DNA of 9,442 nucleotides from JAGTJU01 sp038257535 (GCA_038257535.1 JBBSJE010000236.1:1-9442); one strand, 5' to 3'. Shown: positions 1 through 7,639, counted from the first letter of the stretch. Notes: generated by a model from the letters alone, not told the origin. Numbers and translations are program-made.

Positions 1-1242
1 GATCACGCGACCTTGCCGATCCCGCGATACCACTTGATCCACGCCCTCAGTCGCCAACACAGCCGCGATGAGATTTTGGGAACCTTTGCCTTTGGCCGGG
101 TACGCCACAAGATCTTCACGGGGCACGCGCTTTTGAAAGTCGCCAGAGTTGGCACCACTTCGGGGGTTGCGCACATAAAGGTAGTTGAGGCTGTTGCCGT
201 TCACCAACAACACAACATCGGTGTTTTGCAGCCGCTGCGTGACATCTTCGTTCAAACCAGCCTGCCAAAATCGCGTGGCCTCTTCGCGATCCACGCGCAC
301 CCCCGCGCGCTCAAGCGACGCGCGAAGATCGACATTGCCGCTCACATTCACCAACCCATGATCGGTGATCAGCGCATAAATGCGATGAGGCTCTTGTTTC
401 CGCGCCGTGCTGGCCGCACGGTACGCGCCAATGAGGCTGTCAACGTGCTTGAGCAAATTGTCGTAGCCCTCGTCCATGCCGTAAATGTGCGCGTGGGCAT
501 CGGGCGATGTGAAGCTAAGCCACTGCACCTTGGGCTGATGAGCCAGATCCGCAATGGCGTGCTGAAGCACGCGGCGCTCGGCTTCGTGCAGATCCGGGGC
601 AAACCGCGCGCCCAGCAGCGGAATCCGTTTCAGGATCAGCGGCAGCCACCAGTGATTGCGATACTTGGCCATGGTGAAATCCCAGCCAGTGAGCACCTTG
701 TGGCGGACGCCGCGGTCCACCAAGGCGTTGATAGAATAGCTGTGTTGCGGCGCCACGCGTTCAAACAGCGTCTGCGGGTCGCTCGCCAAATCCTCATTCA
801 TGCGGAGGTTCGAGCGTCCCACGTAGTTCCGGATTTGCCCGCGGGTTCGCGCGCGGTTGAACCAGCGCAAACCCAAGATCCCGCTGCGTGATGCATCCCG
901 TGCCGTGAGAAACGGGTAAAACCCATAGCCGGTCATGCTGGGGAAGGCCGAAATTCCATTTTCAATCAGCGTGCCCTGCTTGACGAGCTTTGCCATCTCA
1001 GGAAGCTGGCCCGCGTTAAACAGGCGCTGGAAATGCGCCTGTGAGAGACCGTCGATGAGGATAAACGTCAAATACGGCGTCTCAGCGGGGGCGCCTGGGG
1101 GCGGCAAAGGCTTGCGCAGCCATCCCCAAAGGCCAGCCAGAATCAGGGCGACCAGCGCAAAGGTGCCAAACAGCCGGCGTCGTTTCACCAAGGCCCCGTC
1201 TTGCAACACCAAACCCACTTTTGCAAGCCGCCGCGAAGCCAA
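1..1242 (-). CDS. Membrane-anchored type I phosphodiesterase / alkaline phosphatase superfamily protein (C-terminus beyond window)
   Basis: Read on the minus strand, an open frame runs from about 1257 to the left edge without a stop, giving 414 residues. After a basic start it has one hydrophobic helix (about residues 28-43, FGTFALVALILAGLWGW), then a Pro-rich linker and a periplasmic catalytic domain, as expected for a signal anchor. Alkaline-phosphatase-fold residues are visible: metal Asp64 in FILIDG, the probable nucleophile Thr104 in FPSMT, Asp248 and His252 in SPDAHAH, Asp268 in KHVDS, and Asp294-His295 in ITDHG. The last metal His would lie past the edge. The family (PF01663-like) hydrolyses phosphodiesters or pyrophosphates, or transfers phospho-head groups; the substrate here is unknown. 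The TTG at 1242 is chosen because a GGAGG core sits 9 bases upstream; GTG at 1218, 1209 or 1188 are alternatives, and no ATG precedes the helix. It is divergent from the MMPL exporter gene. Confidence 0.85.
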   Translation of the reverse strand, partial: MASRRLAKVGLVLQDGALVKRRRLFGTFALVALILAGLWGWLRKPLPPPGAPAETPYLTFILIDGLSQAHFQRLFNAGQLPEMAKLVKQGTLIENGISAFPSMTGYGFYPFLTARDASRSGILGLRWFNRARTRGQIRNYVGRSNLRMNEDLASDPQTLFERVAPQHSYSINALVDRGVRHKVLTGWDFTMAKYRNHWWLPLILKRIPLLGARFAPDLHEAERRVLQHAIADLAHQPKVQWLSFTSPDAHAHIYGMDEGYDNLLKHVDSLIGAYRAASTARKQEPHRIYALITDHGLVNVSGNVDLRASLERAGVRVDREEATRFWQAGLNEDVTQRLQNTDVVLLVNGNSLNYLYVRNPRSGANSGDFQKRVPREDLVAYPAKGKGSQNLIAAVLATEGVDQVVSRDRQGRVI

Positions 1243-1251
1243 AAGCCGAAA

Positions 1252-1257
1252 CCTCCG
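1252..1257 (-). promoter_or_regulatory. Shine-Dalgarno site setting the TTG start of the phosphodiesterase gene
   Basis: On the minus strand the bases read CGGAGG, an almost perfect anti-16S match, followed by a 9-base spacer and then TTG at 1242. The site lies directly after an in-frame TGA (1260-1258), so no longer start is possible. This favours the rare TTG start over the downstream GTG codons. Confidence 0.6.
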
Positions 1258-1328
1258 TCAAACCCAGGCATCCTAAAGCCCGTTCTGGTACACACCGAAA
1301 TCCAGGCAGACCCGCGAATCGAGACCTT

Positions 1329-3797
1329 GTGGCGAGACCCGCAAAACCATATCTGATTGTTGCGGCCGTGGAAGCGGCCCTCGGGCGGCTGGCGTCGTTG
1401 GCAGCGCGGCGACCCGTGGGCACCTTGCTCCTGACCTTGTTGGTCACCGTTGCGGCCGTGTTTCCCGCTCGGCGCTTAACGCTCAACGCGGACCTCATGG
1501 GCTTGCTGCCCGAAAGCTTTGAAAGCGTAAAGGCGTTGCGGGCGGTGAAGGATAGGTTCGGAGGCTTTGGCTACGTGGCGGTGGTGGCCAGCGGTGGCTC
1601 GCCCGGCGCTTTAACCAGCTTTGTCGATGACCTAGCCCCCAAACTGCAAGCGCTTCCCACCATTCGTTACGTGGATCACAAGCGGCCGCAGGCGTTCTTC
1701 GAGCAGCGGTTTTTGTACTTCATGTCGCTTGAAGACTTGGACGAACTCGAAGAGCGAATTTCATTACGCTCCAACTGGGAAAAGCGCCAAAAAAATCCGC
1801 TCTACGTGGCTTTGGATGACGATCCAGCCCCCGAAGTGAAGCTTGATGATTTGGTCGACAAATACGGGGGCGCGGGGGCGGGACGGCTCGCGCGCGTGAA
1901 GGAGCCGTACTACTTGGATCGCGAGCGCGGCATGATTGCGCTGTTCGCCAAACCAGGGGGCATTGGTTCAGATCTAAATTTTTCCCGGCGCGTGGTTAAT
2001 GACGTCAAAGCCACGGTGGCGGCGATGGATCTATCGAAATACGGCCCTGATTTCCAGGTTGCCTACGGGGGCACGTTCACCAAACGCGTGGACCAACAAG
2101 ACCTCATCACGAAGGACCTGCGGTTGACCACCCTGGTGGCGATTGTTGCGATCCTGCTTTACGTGGTTCTGTATTTTCGCCGCGTGGGCGCCGCGCTGTT
2201 GTTGTTTGCGCCACTGCTGGTGGGGTTGGTGTGGACGTACGGCGTGGCTGGGCTGACCTTTGGCCGTCTCAACATTCTGACCGGCTTCATCGGCGCCATC
2301 TTGTTGGGCCTGGGCATCGATCATGGCATTCATCTATTGGGCCGTTTTGAAGCTGAGTTGAAAAAACGAAGCTTTGCTGACGCCATCGCGCACGCGTTTG
2401 GTCGCACGGGGCGGGCGGTGGTGCTGGCCGCACTGACCACTATTGTGGCGTTTTTGGGGCTGGCCATCTCAGAGTTTCGCGCGTTTCGCGAGTTTGGCCT
2501 TCTGGCCGCGTTGGGCGTGACGTTTGTGGCGTTGTCCACAGTGCTAATCTTGCCGGCCGCTTTGTCTCTGTTGTCTAAGTGGGGTTGGAAGCCGCGCGAT
2601 CGCGGCCCGGGGGTTATGGCAGGCCTGATGACCAGGCTTGCCCGGCGTCCGGGTGTGGCCACAGCGGTGGCGGCGGTGGCGTTCGTGGCGCTGGCCCTCA
2701 CGTCGCTCAAAGGCCAGTTTGATTACGACACCCGCTCACTGGCGCAAAGCCATTTGCAGTCTTTCAAACTGGATGCCGATCTAGATCGCTTGTTGGGCTA
2801 TTCCATGACCCCGATGGTGGCGTTGGCCAATGACGCTGAACACGAGCGCGCCATCGTGGAAGCGTTCCGTGCGCGGAAACAGCGACGGGGCGAATCCTCT
2901 GCCATCGATCTGGTCACCGCCAAGGGCGACTTCGTGCCCGTGGGTCAGCTTGAAAAACAAACCCGCCTGCGCGCGATTGCCAAACTGATCGAGCCGCTCG
3001 AGGTCAGCGACTTTGCCGGCGAAGACCAGAAACGTTTTGCAACCTTGAAGCAAGCGGTTGCCGCTCCACCTTTCACCTACGCCGACATTCCCATCGAGAT
3101 TCGCCGGCAGTTTGAAGGCGCTGATGGGGGCAATGGCGGCAGCTTCGTTTTGATTTTCAGCAGCCTTGATCTGTCTGACGGGCAAAACGCCATCCGGTAT
3201 GCCGACGAAGTTCGCCGGGTGCCGTTGCCAGGAGGCAAGAGCATTTCCGCAGCCGGTGAATCCTTGGTAATGGCAGATGTGTTTTCCCTGGTGTCGCGCG
3301 AGGCGCCGCCGGTGATGGGCATAACCTTGGTGCTGGTGTTCTTGTCGATGTGGCTGCTTGTGGGCTCGTTGCGAAAAAGTTTGCTGTGTTTGGTGCCGGC
3401 GGCGTTGACGATGGTGGGAACGTTTGGCTTGTTGCCGCTTTTGGGACTTTCATTCAACACCTTGAACGTCGTGATGATACCCGTGCTGTTCGGCATCGGC
3501 GTGGACGGCGGCGTTCACCTTGTGACGCGCAGAAGCCGGCCCGGTCAGCGCGTGGGCGCGTTGGCCGAAACCGCGCAGGCGATTATGGCTGCGGTGCTCA
3601 CCACCTCGTTAGGGTTTGGCGCTCTGGTGTTGGCTGATCACAGTGGGCTCAATTCCTTGGGCTTGGTGGCGCTGGTGGGGCTGGCCATCAACGCCGTGGC
3701 GTGTGTGGTGGTGCTGCCCGCAGTTTTGCTTTGGATGAAGGAACCAGACTCGTCGGAAGGCGAGGGCGCGTTGGCCGATTCCGCCGCTGCCACCTAG
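1329..3797 (+). CDS. MMPL/RND-family exporter (HpnN-like architecture)
   Basis: This is a large inner-membrane transporter of about 822 residues with two repeated modules. TM1 (about residues 30-48) is followed by a periplasmic domain to about 262. Five closely packed helices (about 265-415) then carry GLGIDHGIHLL with Asp331, and a single helix sits at about 441-461. A second periplasmic domain (about 463-658) and a closing five-helix bundle (about 661-805) carry the matching GIGVDGGVHLV with Asp726. The paired membrane Asp motifs are typical of proton-driven MMPL proteins, which move lipids, hopanoids or other hydrophobic molecules out of the inner membrane; the cargo here is unknown. The start is uncertain: there is no ATG before the first helix. 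GTG 1329 has a weak GAG upstream. GTG 1368 gives a more family-like N-terminus (EAALGRLASLAARRP). TTG 1221 would overlap the divergent gene. The stop is TAG at 3795. No hopanoid genes are adjacent, so naming it HpnN is not justified. Confidence 0.87.
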   Translation: MARPAKPYLIVAAVEAALGRLASLAARRPVGTLLLTLLVTVAAVFPARRLTLNADLMGLLPESFESVKALRAVKDRFGGFGYVAVVASGGSPGALTSFVDDLAPKLQALPTIRYVDHKRPQAFFEQRFLYFMSLEDLDELEERISLRSNWEKRQKNPLYVALDDDPAPEVKLDDLVDKYGGAGAGRLARVKEPYYLDRERGMIALFAKPGGIGSDLNFSRRVVNDVKATVAAMDLSKYGPDFQVAYGGTFTKRVDQQDLITKDLRLTTLVAIVAILLYVVLYFRRVGAALLLFAPLLVGLVWTYGVAGLTFGRLNILTGFIGAILLGLGIDHGIHLLGRFEAELKKRSFADAIAHAFGRTGRAVVLAALTTIVAFLGLAISEFRAFREFGLLAALGVTFVALSTVLILPAALSLLSKWGWKPRDRGPGVMAGLMTRLARRPGVATAVAAVAFVALALTSLKGQFDYDTRSLAQSHLQSFKLDADLDRLLGYSMTPMVALANDAEHERAIVEAFRARKQRRGESSAIDLVTAKGDFVPVGQLEKQTRLRAIAKLIEPLEVSDFAGEDQKRFATLKQAVAAPPFTYADIPIEIRRQFEGADGGNGGSFVLIFSSLDLSDGQNAIRYADEVRRVPLPGGKSISAAGESLVMADVFSLVSREAPPVMGITLVLVFLSMWLLVGSLRKSLLCLVPAALTMVGTFGLLPLLGLSFNTLNVVMIPVLFGIGVDGGVHLVTRRSRPGQRVGALAETAQAIMAAVLTTSLGFGALVLADHSGLNSLGLVALVGLAINAVACVVVLPAVLLWMKEPDSSEGEGALADSAAAT

Positions 3798-3813
3798 GGG
3801 CAAATTGCCGATT

Positions 3814-3830
3814 GGCGCAATGCGCCTTTT
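3814..3830 (+). terminator. Weak intrinsic terminator after the MMPL gene
   Basis: GGCGC (3814-3818) and GCGCC (3822-3826) form a 5-bp GC-only stem with a 3-base AAT loop, followed by TTTT (3827-3830). It lies 17 bases past the exporter stop codon. A second small palindrome (GGCAAATTGCC, 3799-3809) precedes it. The stem is short and the T-run is only four, so termination may be partial and some read-through into dnaK is possible. Confidence 0.4.
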
Positions 3831-3854
3831 GCGCCCAAAACTCGGCTTGTCGGC

Positions 3855-3883
3855 TTGACGGTGCTGTAGCCGGTGCTTACGTT
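3855..3883 (+). promoter_or_regulatory. Candidate sigma70-type promoter of dnaK
   Basis: TTGACG (3855-3860) is separated by exactly 17 bases from TACGTT (3878-3883), placing a start near 3890, about 43 bases ahead of dnaK. The -35 matches five of six consensus positions; the -10 keeps the key T, A and final T. I saw no CIRCE element (the HrcA operator, TTAGCACTC-N9-GAGTGCTAA) and no good RpoH-type -10 (CCCCAT-like) in the intergenic region, so heat-shock control is not shown by the sequence. Confidence 0.5.
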
Positions 3884-3917
3884 GCACCCAAGTTCGCAAC
3901 GCGTTTTGGATCATTGG

Positions 3918-3923
3918 AAAGGA
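3918..3923 (+). promoter_or_regulatory. Ribosome binding site of dnaK
   Basis: AAAGGA is followed by a 9-base spacer and ATG at 3933. This fixes the start of dnaK at the MGRIIGIDLG terminus rather than at the longer in-frame opening at 3873, which would place 20 non-conserved residues in front. Confidence 0.75.
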
Positions 3924-3932
3924 CGGCTAACT

Positions 3933-5855
3933 ATGGGAAGAATCATTGGTATTGACCTCGGGACCACGAACAGCGTGGTGGCCATTATGGATGGCAAGGA
4001 GCCCAAGGTCATCCCCAACGAGGAGGGCAGCCGTCTAACGCCGTCCGTGGTGGCCTGGGACGATAAGGGGGAGGTCTTGGTGGGACAAATCGCCAAGCGC
4101 CAATCGATTACCAACCCAGAAAACACCATCTATTCCGCCAAGCGCTTCATCGGGCGCCGCTTCGATGAGGTGCAGTCAGAAACCCAACGCATTCCTTACA
4201 AGATCGCCAAGGGACCCAATGGTGACGCCCATGTTGAGGTGCGCGGCAAGAAGATGTCGCCCCCCGAGGTGTCCGCCCGCGTGTTGGGCAAGCTGAAGCG
4301 CGCCGCAGAGGAATTCCTGGGCGAAAAAGTCACCGAAGCGGTCATCACCGTTCCTGCCTACTTCAACGACGCTCAACGCCAGGCCACAAAAGACGCCGGC
4401 AAGATCGCCGGTCTTGAGGTCAAGCGCATCGTCAACGAGCCCACCGCGGCGGCATTGGCGTATGGCCTCGACAAGAAGAAGGACGAGCTGATTGCGGTGT
4501 ACGACTTCGGCGGTGGCACCTTTGACGTTTCCATCCTTGAAGTGGGTGAAAACGTAGTTGAAGTTGTGTCCACCAACGGCGACACCCACTTAGGTGGCGA
4601 CGACGTTGACGCCCGCATCATGCAGTGGCTCACCGACGAGTTTAAGAAGGATCAAGGCATCGACGTCTCGAAAGACAAGATGGTGATCCAGCGCCTGCGT
4701 GAAGCCGCTGAAAAGGCAAAGATCGAGCTTTCCTCCGTGATGGAAACCGAGATCAATCTGCCCTTCCTTACGGCCGATGCGTCGGGCCCCAAGCACCTGC
4801 AAATCAAGCTGACGCGCGCCAAGTTCGAGCAACTGATCGAAGACTTGGTCAAGCGCACCATCGAGCCCTGCAAGAAGGCGCTGTCCGATGCAGGCAAGAA
4901 GGCGTCTGACATTCATGAGGTTGTGTTGGTGGGTGGATCCACCCGCATTCCCATGGTGCAAAAGGCGGTCAAAGAGTTCTTCGGCAAAGAGCCTCACCGC
5001 GGTGTGAACCCGGACGAGGTTGTGGCTTTGGGTGCGGCGGTGCAAGCCGGCGTGCTCTCAGGCGAAGTGAAGGACATGCTGCTGCTGGACGTCACCCCCC
5101 TGTCCTTGGGCATTGAAACCCTGGGCGGTGTGATGACGGTGCTGATCCAACGCAACACCACCATCCCCACCAAGAAGTCTGAAACCTTCTCAACGGCAGC
5201 CGACAACCAAACTTCGGTTGAAGTGAAGGTGTTCCAGGGCGAACGCCCCATGGCCAGCGACAACCGCTTGCTGGGCAAGTTTGGTTTGGAAGGCATTCCT
5301 TCGGCGCCGCGTGGCATGCCGCAGATTGAAGTTACCTTCGACATCGACGCCAACGGCATTGTGAACGTGTCGGCAAAAGACAAGGCCACCAACAAAGAGC
5401 AGAAGATCACCATCACGGCGTCTTCGGGTCTGGGCGAAAGCGACATCGAGCGCATGGTGAAAGAGGCGCAAGATCACGAAGAAGAAGACAAGAAGCGCAA
5501 AGACGCCATTGAGAAGCGCAACAACCTTGAAGGCTTGGTGTTCAGCGTTGAAAAGCACCTGGAAGAAAACCGCGACAAAATTCCTGAGGCGGAACGGGGC
5601 GACCTTGAAACTGCTTTGAAAGAAGGCAAAGACGTTTTGGAAGCCAACCGAACGCCGAAAGAGGCCGAGGTGTTCGAGGGGCCGTTCGAGCGGTTGCAGA
5701 AGGCGTCGCACAAGATGGCTGAGGCGCTTTACAAGGCAGCGGGAGCTTCAGGCGGTGCTCAAGAAACGGCTTCGGCCGACGGCGCGAGCGCAGGCTCAGG
5801 CGACAAGGATGACGGCGTGATTGACGCCGAATACACCGACGAGCCCAAGAACTAA
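3933..5855 (+). CDS. dnaK: Molecular chaperone DnaK (Hsp70)
   Basis: DnaK is the cytosolic ATP-driven Hsp70 that binds exposed hydrophobic segments in unfolded proteins, with DnaJ stimulating hydrolysis and GrpE exchanging nucleotide. The 640-residue length matches bacterial DnaK. Visible landmarks are phosphate-1 IGIDLGTTNS (5-14), VPAYFNDAQRQATKDAG (140-156), phosphate-2 DFGGGTFDVS (191-200, with Thr196 equivalent to E. coli Thr199), and the adenosine motif VVLVGGSTRIP. The interdomain linker LLLDVTPLSLGIET begins at about 383. The beta-sandwich peptide-binding domain and helical lid follow, ending in a Gly/Ala/Ser-rich tail and the conserved acidic end DDGVIDAEYTDEPKN. All functional motifs look intact. 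No grpE, dnaJ or hrcA is adjacent; the gene appears to be a single transcription unit, with its own promoter and a strong terminator. It could be one of several dnaK paralogues, but nothing in it looks divergent. Confidence 0.98.
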   Translation: MGRIIGIDLGTTNSVVAIMDGKEPKVIPNEEGSRLTPSVVAWDDKGEVLVGQIAKRQSITNPENTIYSAKRFIGRRFDEVQSETQRIPYKIAKGPNGDAHVEVRGKKMSPPEVSARVLGKLKRAAEEFLGEKVTEAVITVPAYFNDAQRQATKDAGKIAGLEVKRIVNEPTAAALAYGLDKKKDELIAVYDFGGGTFDVSILEVGENVVEVVSTNGDTHLGGDDVDARIMQWLTDEFKKDQGIDVSKDKMVIQRLREAAEKAKIELSSVMETEINLPFLTADASGPKHLQIKLTRAKFEQLIEDLVKRTIEPCKKALSDAGKKASDIHEVVLVGGSTRIPMVQKAVKEFFGKEPHRGVNPDEVVALGAAVQAGVLSGEVKDMLLLDVTPLSLGIETLGGVMTVLIQRNTTIPTKKSETFSTAADNQTSVEVKVFQGERPMASDNRLLGKFGLEGIPSAPRGMPQIEVTFDIDANGIVNVSAKDKATNKEQKITITASSGLGESDIERMVKEAQDHEEEDKKRKDAIEKRNNLEGLVFSVEKHLEENRDKIPEAERGDLETALKEGKDVLEANRTPKEAEVFEGPFERLQKASHKMAEALYKAAGASGGAQETASADGASAGSGDKDDGVIDAEYTDEPKN

Positions 5856-5872
5856 GCGCTCCCGCGCACATC

Positions 5873-5919
5873 AACGGCCTTGAGCTTCCTACGGGGCGGC
5901 TCAAGGCCGTTTCATTTTT
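5873..5919 (+). terminator. Strong intrinsic terminator after dnaK
   Basis: AACGGCCTTGAGC (5873-5885) and GCTCAAGGCCGTT (5899-5911) pair perfectly over 13 bp around a 13-base loop, followed by a T-rich tract TTCATTTTT (5911-5919). It starts 18 bases after the dnaK stop and precedes lgt, so dnaK and lgt are probably separate transcripts. The minus-strand side lacks a T-run, so it should act only in the plus direction. Confidence 0.92.
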
Positions 5920-5987
5920 CGTCTGAGCAGCGCCCTTAAGCCTTTCAGGTGGCAGCGGGACGAAGCTGCTACGCTAGACGCCCTCGC

Positions 5988-7046
5988 ATGCGACAGATCC
6001 TGGTAGAGCTTCCCTCGAAAGCCCTGGCGCTTCTTGCCTTGGTGTTGGCCTTGGCCGCCTTGATCCGCGATGTGGTTCAGTTCCGGCGCGCGCGCCGATC
6101 GTTTTCGTCCACCCCTACGCTTTTGGTGGCGGGCGCTTGGGTGCTGATGGGGTTGCGAGGGGGGGCCTGGGTGCCTTCTGCAGCGGTGCTCGGGGAGCCC
6201 TGGGATCCCCTGCCGATCTACGCCTATGGCGTTATGCTTGGCACATCTTTGGTGGTGGGCTGGTTTCTCGCGATGCGGTTGGCCGACAAAGACGGCATAC
6301 CCAATGAGCAAGCGGGCGCGATTTACATGTGGACGGCGGTTTGGGCGATCGTGGGCGCCCGGGTTCTGTACGTGCTCACCAACATGACTTCGTTTCGCTC
6401 GCTCACCGAGGCGTTCATGCTCCAAAAGGGCGGCATGGTGGCTTACGGGGGCATGATCGGCGGCTTCTTGGCCAGCTGGTACGGTTGCCACAAGCGCAAG
6501 ATCCCACTTCTCAAATGGGCCGATGTCTCGGCGCCGGCTGTGGTTTTGGGCACGGGCATCACGCGCATCGGATGCTTTCTTTACGGCTGCGATTATGGGC
6601 ATCGCACGGATTTGCCCTGGGGCGTGGCGTTTCCCAATGGCAGCCCCGCGTGGGACGATCACATTCGCAACGGTTGGATCGCCGCTGAGGCGTCAGCGTC
6701 GTTGCCTGTGCACCCCACACAAATCTACGAATCGCTGGCGGGATTTGCGCTGTTTGGTTTGCTGATGTGGCTGCGCAAACACAGGACGTTCTCGGGGCAG
6801 GTGTTTCTGGGCTGGGTAATTGGCTACGGAATTTTGCGGCCGCTGATCGAAGTTTTGCGCGCCGATGACCAGCGGGGCTCGGTGGGGCCTTTGTCAACGT
6901 CGCAGTTCATTGGGCTTACGGCTGTGACCTTGGGCTCGATTCTGCTGGTGTTTCTGATTCGCCAGCATCGCCGCGATCCGGCGTCGTTGCGCCTTTGGGA
7001 GCCGGTGCCGGTGGTTGAGGCCCGCCGGGAGGAACGTCGCCGTTAG
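5988..7046 (+). CDS. lgt: Phosphatidylglycerol-prolipoprotein diacylglyceryl transferase
   Basis: Lgt is an inner-membrane enzyme that moves the diacylglyceryl group of phosphatidylglycerol to the lipobox Cys of prolipoproteins, the first step in lipoprotein maturation. The core is clear: PIYAYGVMLG (TM with YG motif, about 76-85), GGMVAYGGMIGG (148-159), the signature ITRIGCFLYGCDYG with essential Arg193, LPWGVAFPNGSP, HPTQIYE (His242) and RPLIEVLRADDQRG. E. coli has RLGNFING and a His in the AYGG position; here Cys and Tyr occupy them, a variant I believe is common outside gammaproteobacteria. At 352 residues it is longer than the usual 260-300: about 70 residues with one or two hydrophobic segments (9-30 and about 44-63) precede the core. 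ATG 5988 has no clear ribosome site; ATG 6147 would give a 299-residue protein of ordinary length, but the bases between look codon-biased. The C-terminal tail is basic. Confidence 0.95.
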   Translation: MRQILVELPSKALALLALVLALAALIRDVVQFRRARRSFSSTPTLLVAGAWVLMGLRGGAWVPSAAVLGEPWDPLPIYAYGVMLGTSLVVGWFLAMRLADKDGIPNEQAGAIYMWTAVWAIVGARVLYVLTNMTSFRSLTEAFMLQKGGMVAYGGMIGGFLASWYGCHKRKIPLLKWADVSAPAVVLGTGITRIGCFLYGCDYGHRTDLPWGVAFPNGSPAWDDHIRNGWIAAEASASLPVHPTQIYESLAGFALFGLLMWLRKHRTFSGQVFLGWVIGYGILRPLIEVLRADDQRGSVGPLSTSQFIGLTAVTLGSILLVFLIRQHRRDPASLRLWEPVPVVEARREERRR

Positions 7047-7073
7047 TGCTTTTGTAGGCGCGGGGGCAATGGG

Positions 7074-7104
7074 TTGCGCCGCCGCGCCGCATCCCTGGTA
7101 TAAA
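7074..7104 (+). promoter_or_regulatory. Possible promoter of the wHTH-sixA-FHA operon
   Basis: TATAAA (7099-7104) is a good -10 element in an otherwise GC-rich gap. The best -35 partner is TTGCGC (7074-7079), at a longer than ideal 19-base spacing. A start near 7111 would leave a leader of only about 16 bases that still contains the GGAGG ribosome site. Its position 28 bases before the next gene and the 80-base gap after lgt support an independent start. Confidence 0.4.
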
Positions 7105-7114
7105 GGGCCGCGAT

Positions 7115-7119
7115 GGAGG
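7115..7119 (+). promoter_or_regulatory. Ribosome binding site of the wHTH protein gene
   Basis: GGAGG followed by a 7-base spacer and ATG at 7127 is close to the ideal arrangement. It favours the first Met over the in-frame Met at 7133. Confidence 0.75.
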
Positions 7120-7126
7120 CCAAAAT

Positions 7127-7639
7127 ATGAGCATGAAACGCAATGTGGGATCCCGTGGCGCATCGCTGGGCGGTGGCGAAGGTCCCGGCAAAGTCGAGCG
7201 GCAGCAACTTTTCGACGACTTGAAAAAGCGTTCAGAATCCGGGGCGGTGTTTACGCCCGTTGATGTGGCCTTGGCGGTGGGCGCAGCAGAGCCTCAGGTG
7301 GCTCGCGCGTTGATTGGTTTGGGTGCAGAAGGCGTTCTTGAACGCGTGGATGTGGGCAAGTACAAGGCCACGCCCATGAGCGATGTAGATATTGGCGAGT
7401 TCATCAAAGTTTTCGCCCGTGCCTCGAAAATGGATTCCACACGCATGCGGGACATTTCCGAAATCGAGCGCTTGAAGAAGAACAACGATGTGATGCGCGG
7501 CCGCTTGTTGCGCGCGCAGGCCGAGCGCGATCACTACTTGGCGGCGTTGCAGAAGAACAACATCGACCCAGGCCCCTTGCCTGAAACACCGGCTTTGGCT
7601 GCCATCGGCGCCGACGCGCCCACTCCGGGCCAAGCTTAG
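7127..7639 (+). CDS. Small hypothetical protein with winged-helix-like and coiled-coil regions
   Basis: I do not recognise a named family for this 170-residue protein. Residues 1-22 are Gly/Ser/Arg-rich and probably flexible. Residues 24-82 look like a winged helix: helix RQQLFDDLKKRSE, then a turn with FTPVDVALAVGAAEPQVARALIGLGAEGVLERVDVGKYKATP, which resembles the helix-turn-helix plus beta-wing of MarR/ArsR-like folds. Residues 86-145 are helical, with a charged heptad-like stretch (RMRDISEIERLKKNNDVMRGRLLRAQAERDHYLAALQKN) that suggests a coiled coil and dimerisation. The last 25 residues are Pro/Ala-rich. It may be a DNA-binding or scaffold protein; the wing-like segment alone does not prove DNA binding. 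It is the first gene of a tight run with sixA (4-base gap) and the FHA gene, so a regulatory link to them is likely but unproven. Confidence 0.8.
   Translation: MSMKRNVGSRGASLGGGEGPGKVERQQLFDDLKKRSESGAVFTPVDVALAVGAAEPQVARALIGLGAEGVLERVDVGKYKATPMSDVDIGEFIKVFARASKMDSTRMRDISEIERLKKNNDVMRGRLLRAQAERDHYLAALQKNNIDPGPLPETPALAAIGADAPTPGQA

Noticed and set aside
13..891. Long plus-strand open frame of 292 codons opposite the phosphodiesterase
   Set aside because: Its translation is rich in His, Arg and Gln with no recognisable motifs, while the minus strand across the same bases shows the complete set of alkaline-phosphatase-fold residues. It is an antisense shadow in GC-rich DNA.
3799..3840. CIRCE/HrcA operator upstream of dnaK
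   Set aside because: The inverted repeats here (GGCAAATTGCC and GGCGCAATGCGCC) have short loops and do not match TTAGCACTC-N9-GAGTGCTAA.
5943..5975. Promoter for lgt using TACGCT at 5970-5975 as -10
   Set aside because: No acceptable -35 lies at 16-19 bases; the nearest (TTTCAG) is 21 bases away. lgt must have a promoter after the dnaK terminator, but I cannot place it.
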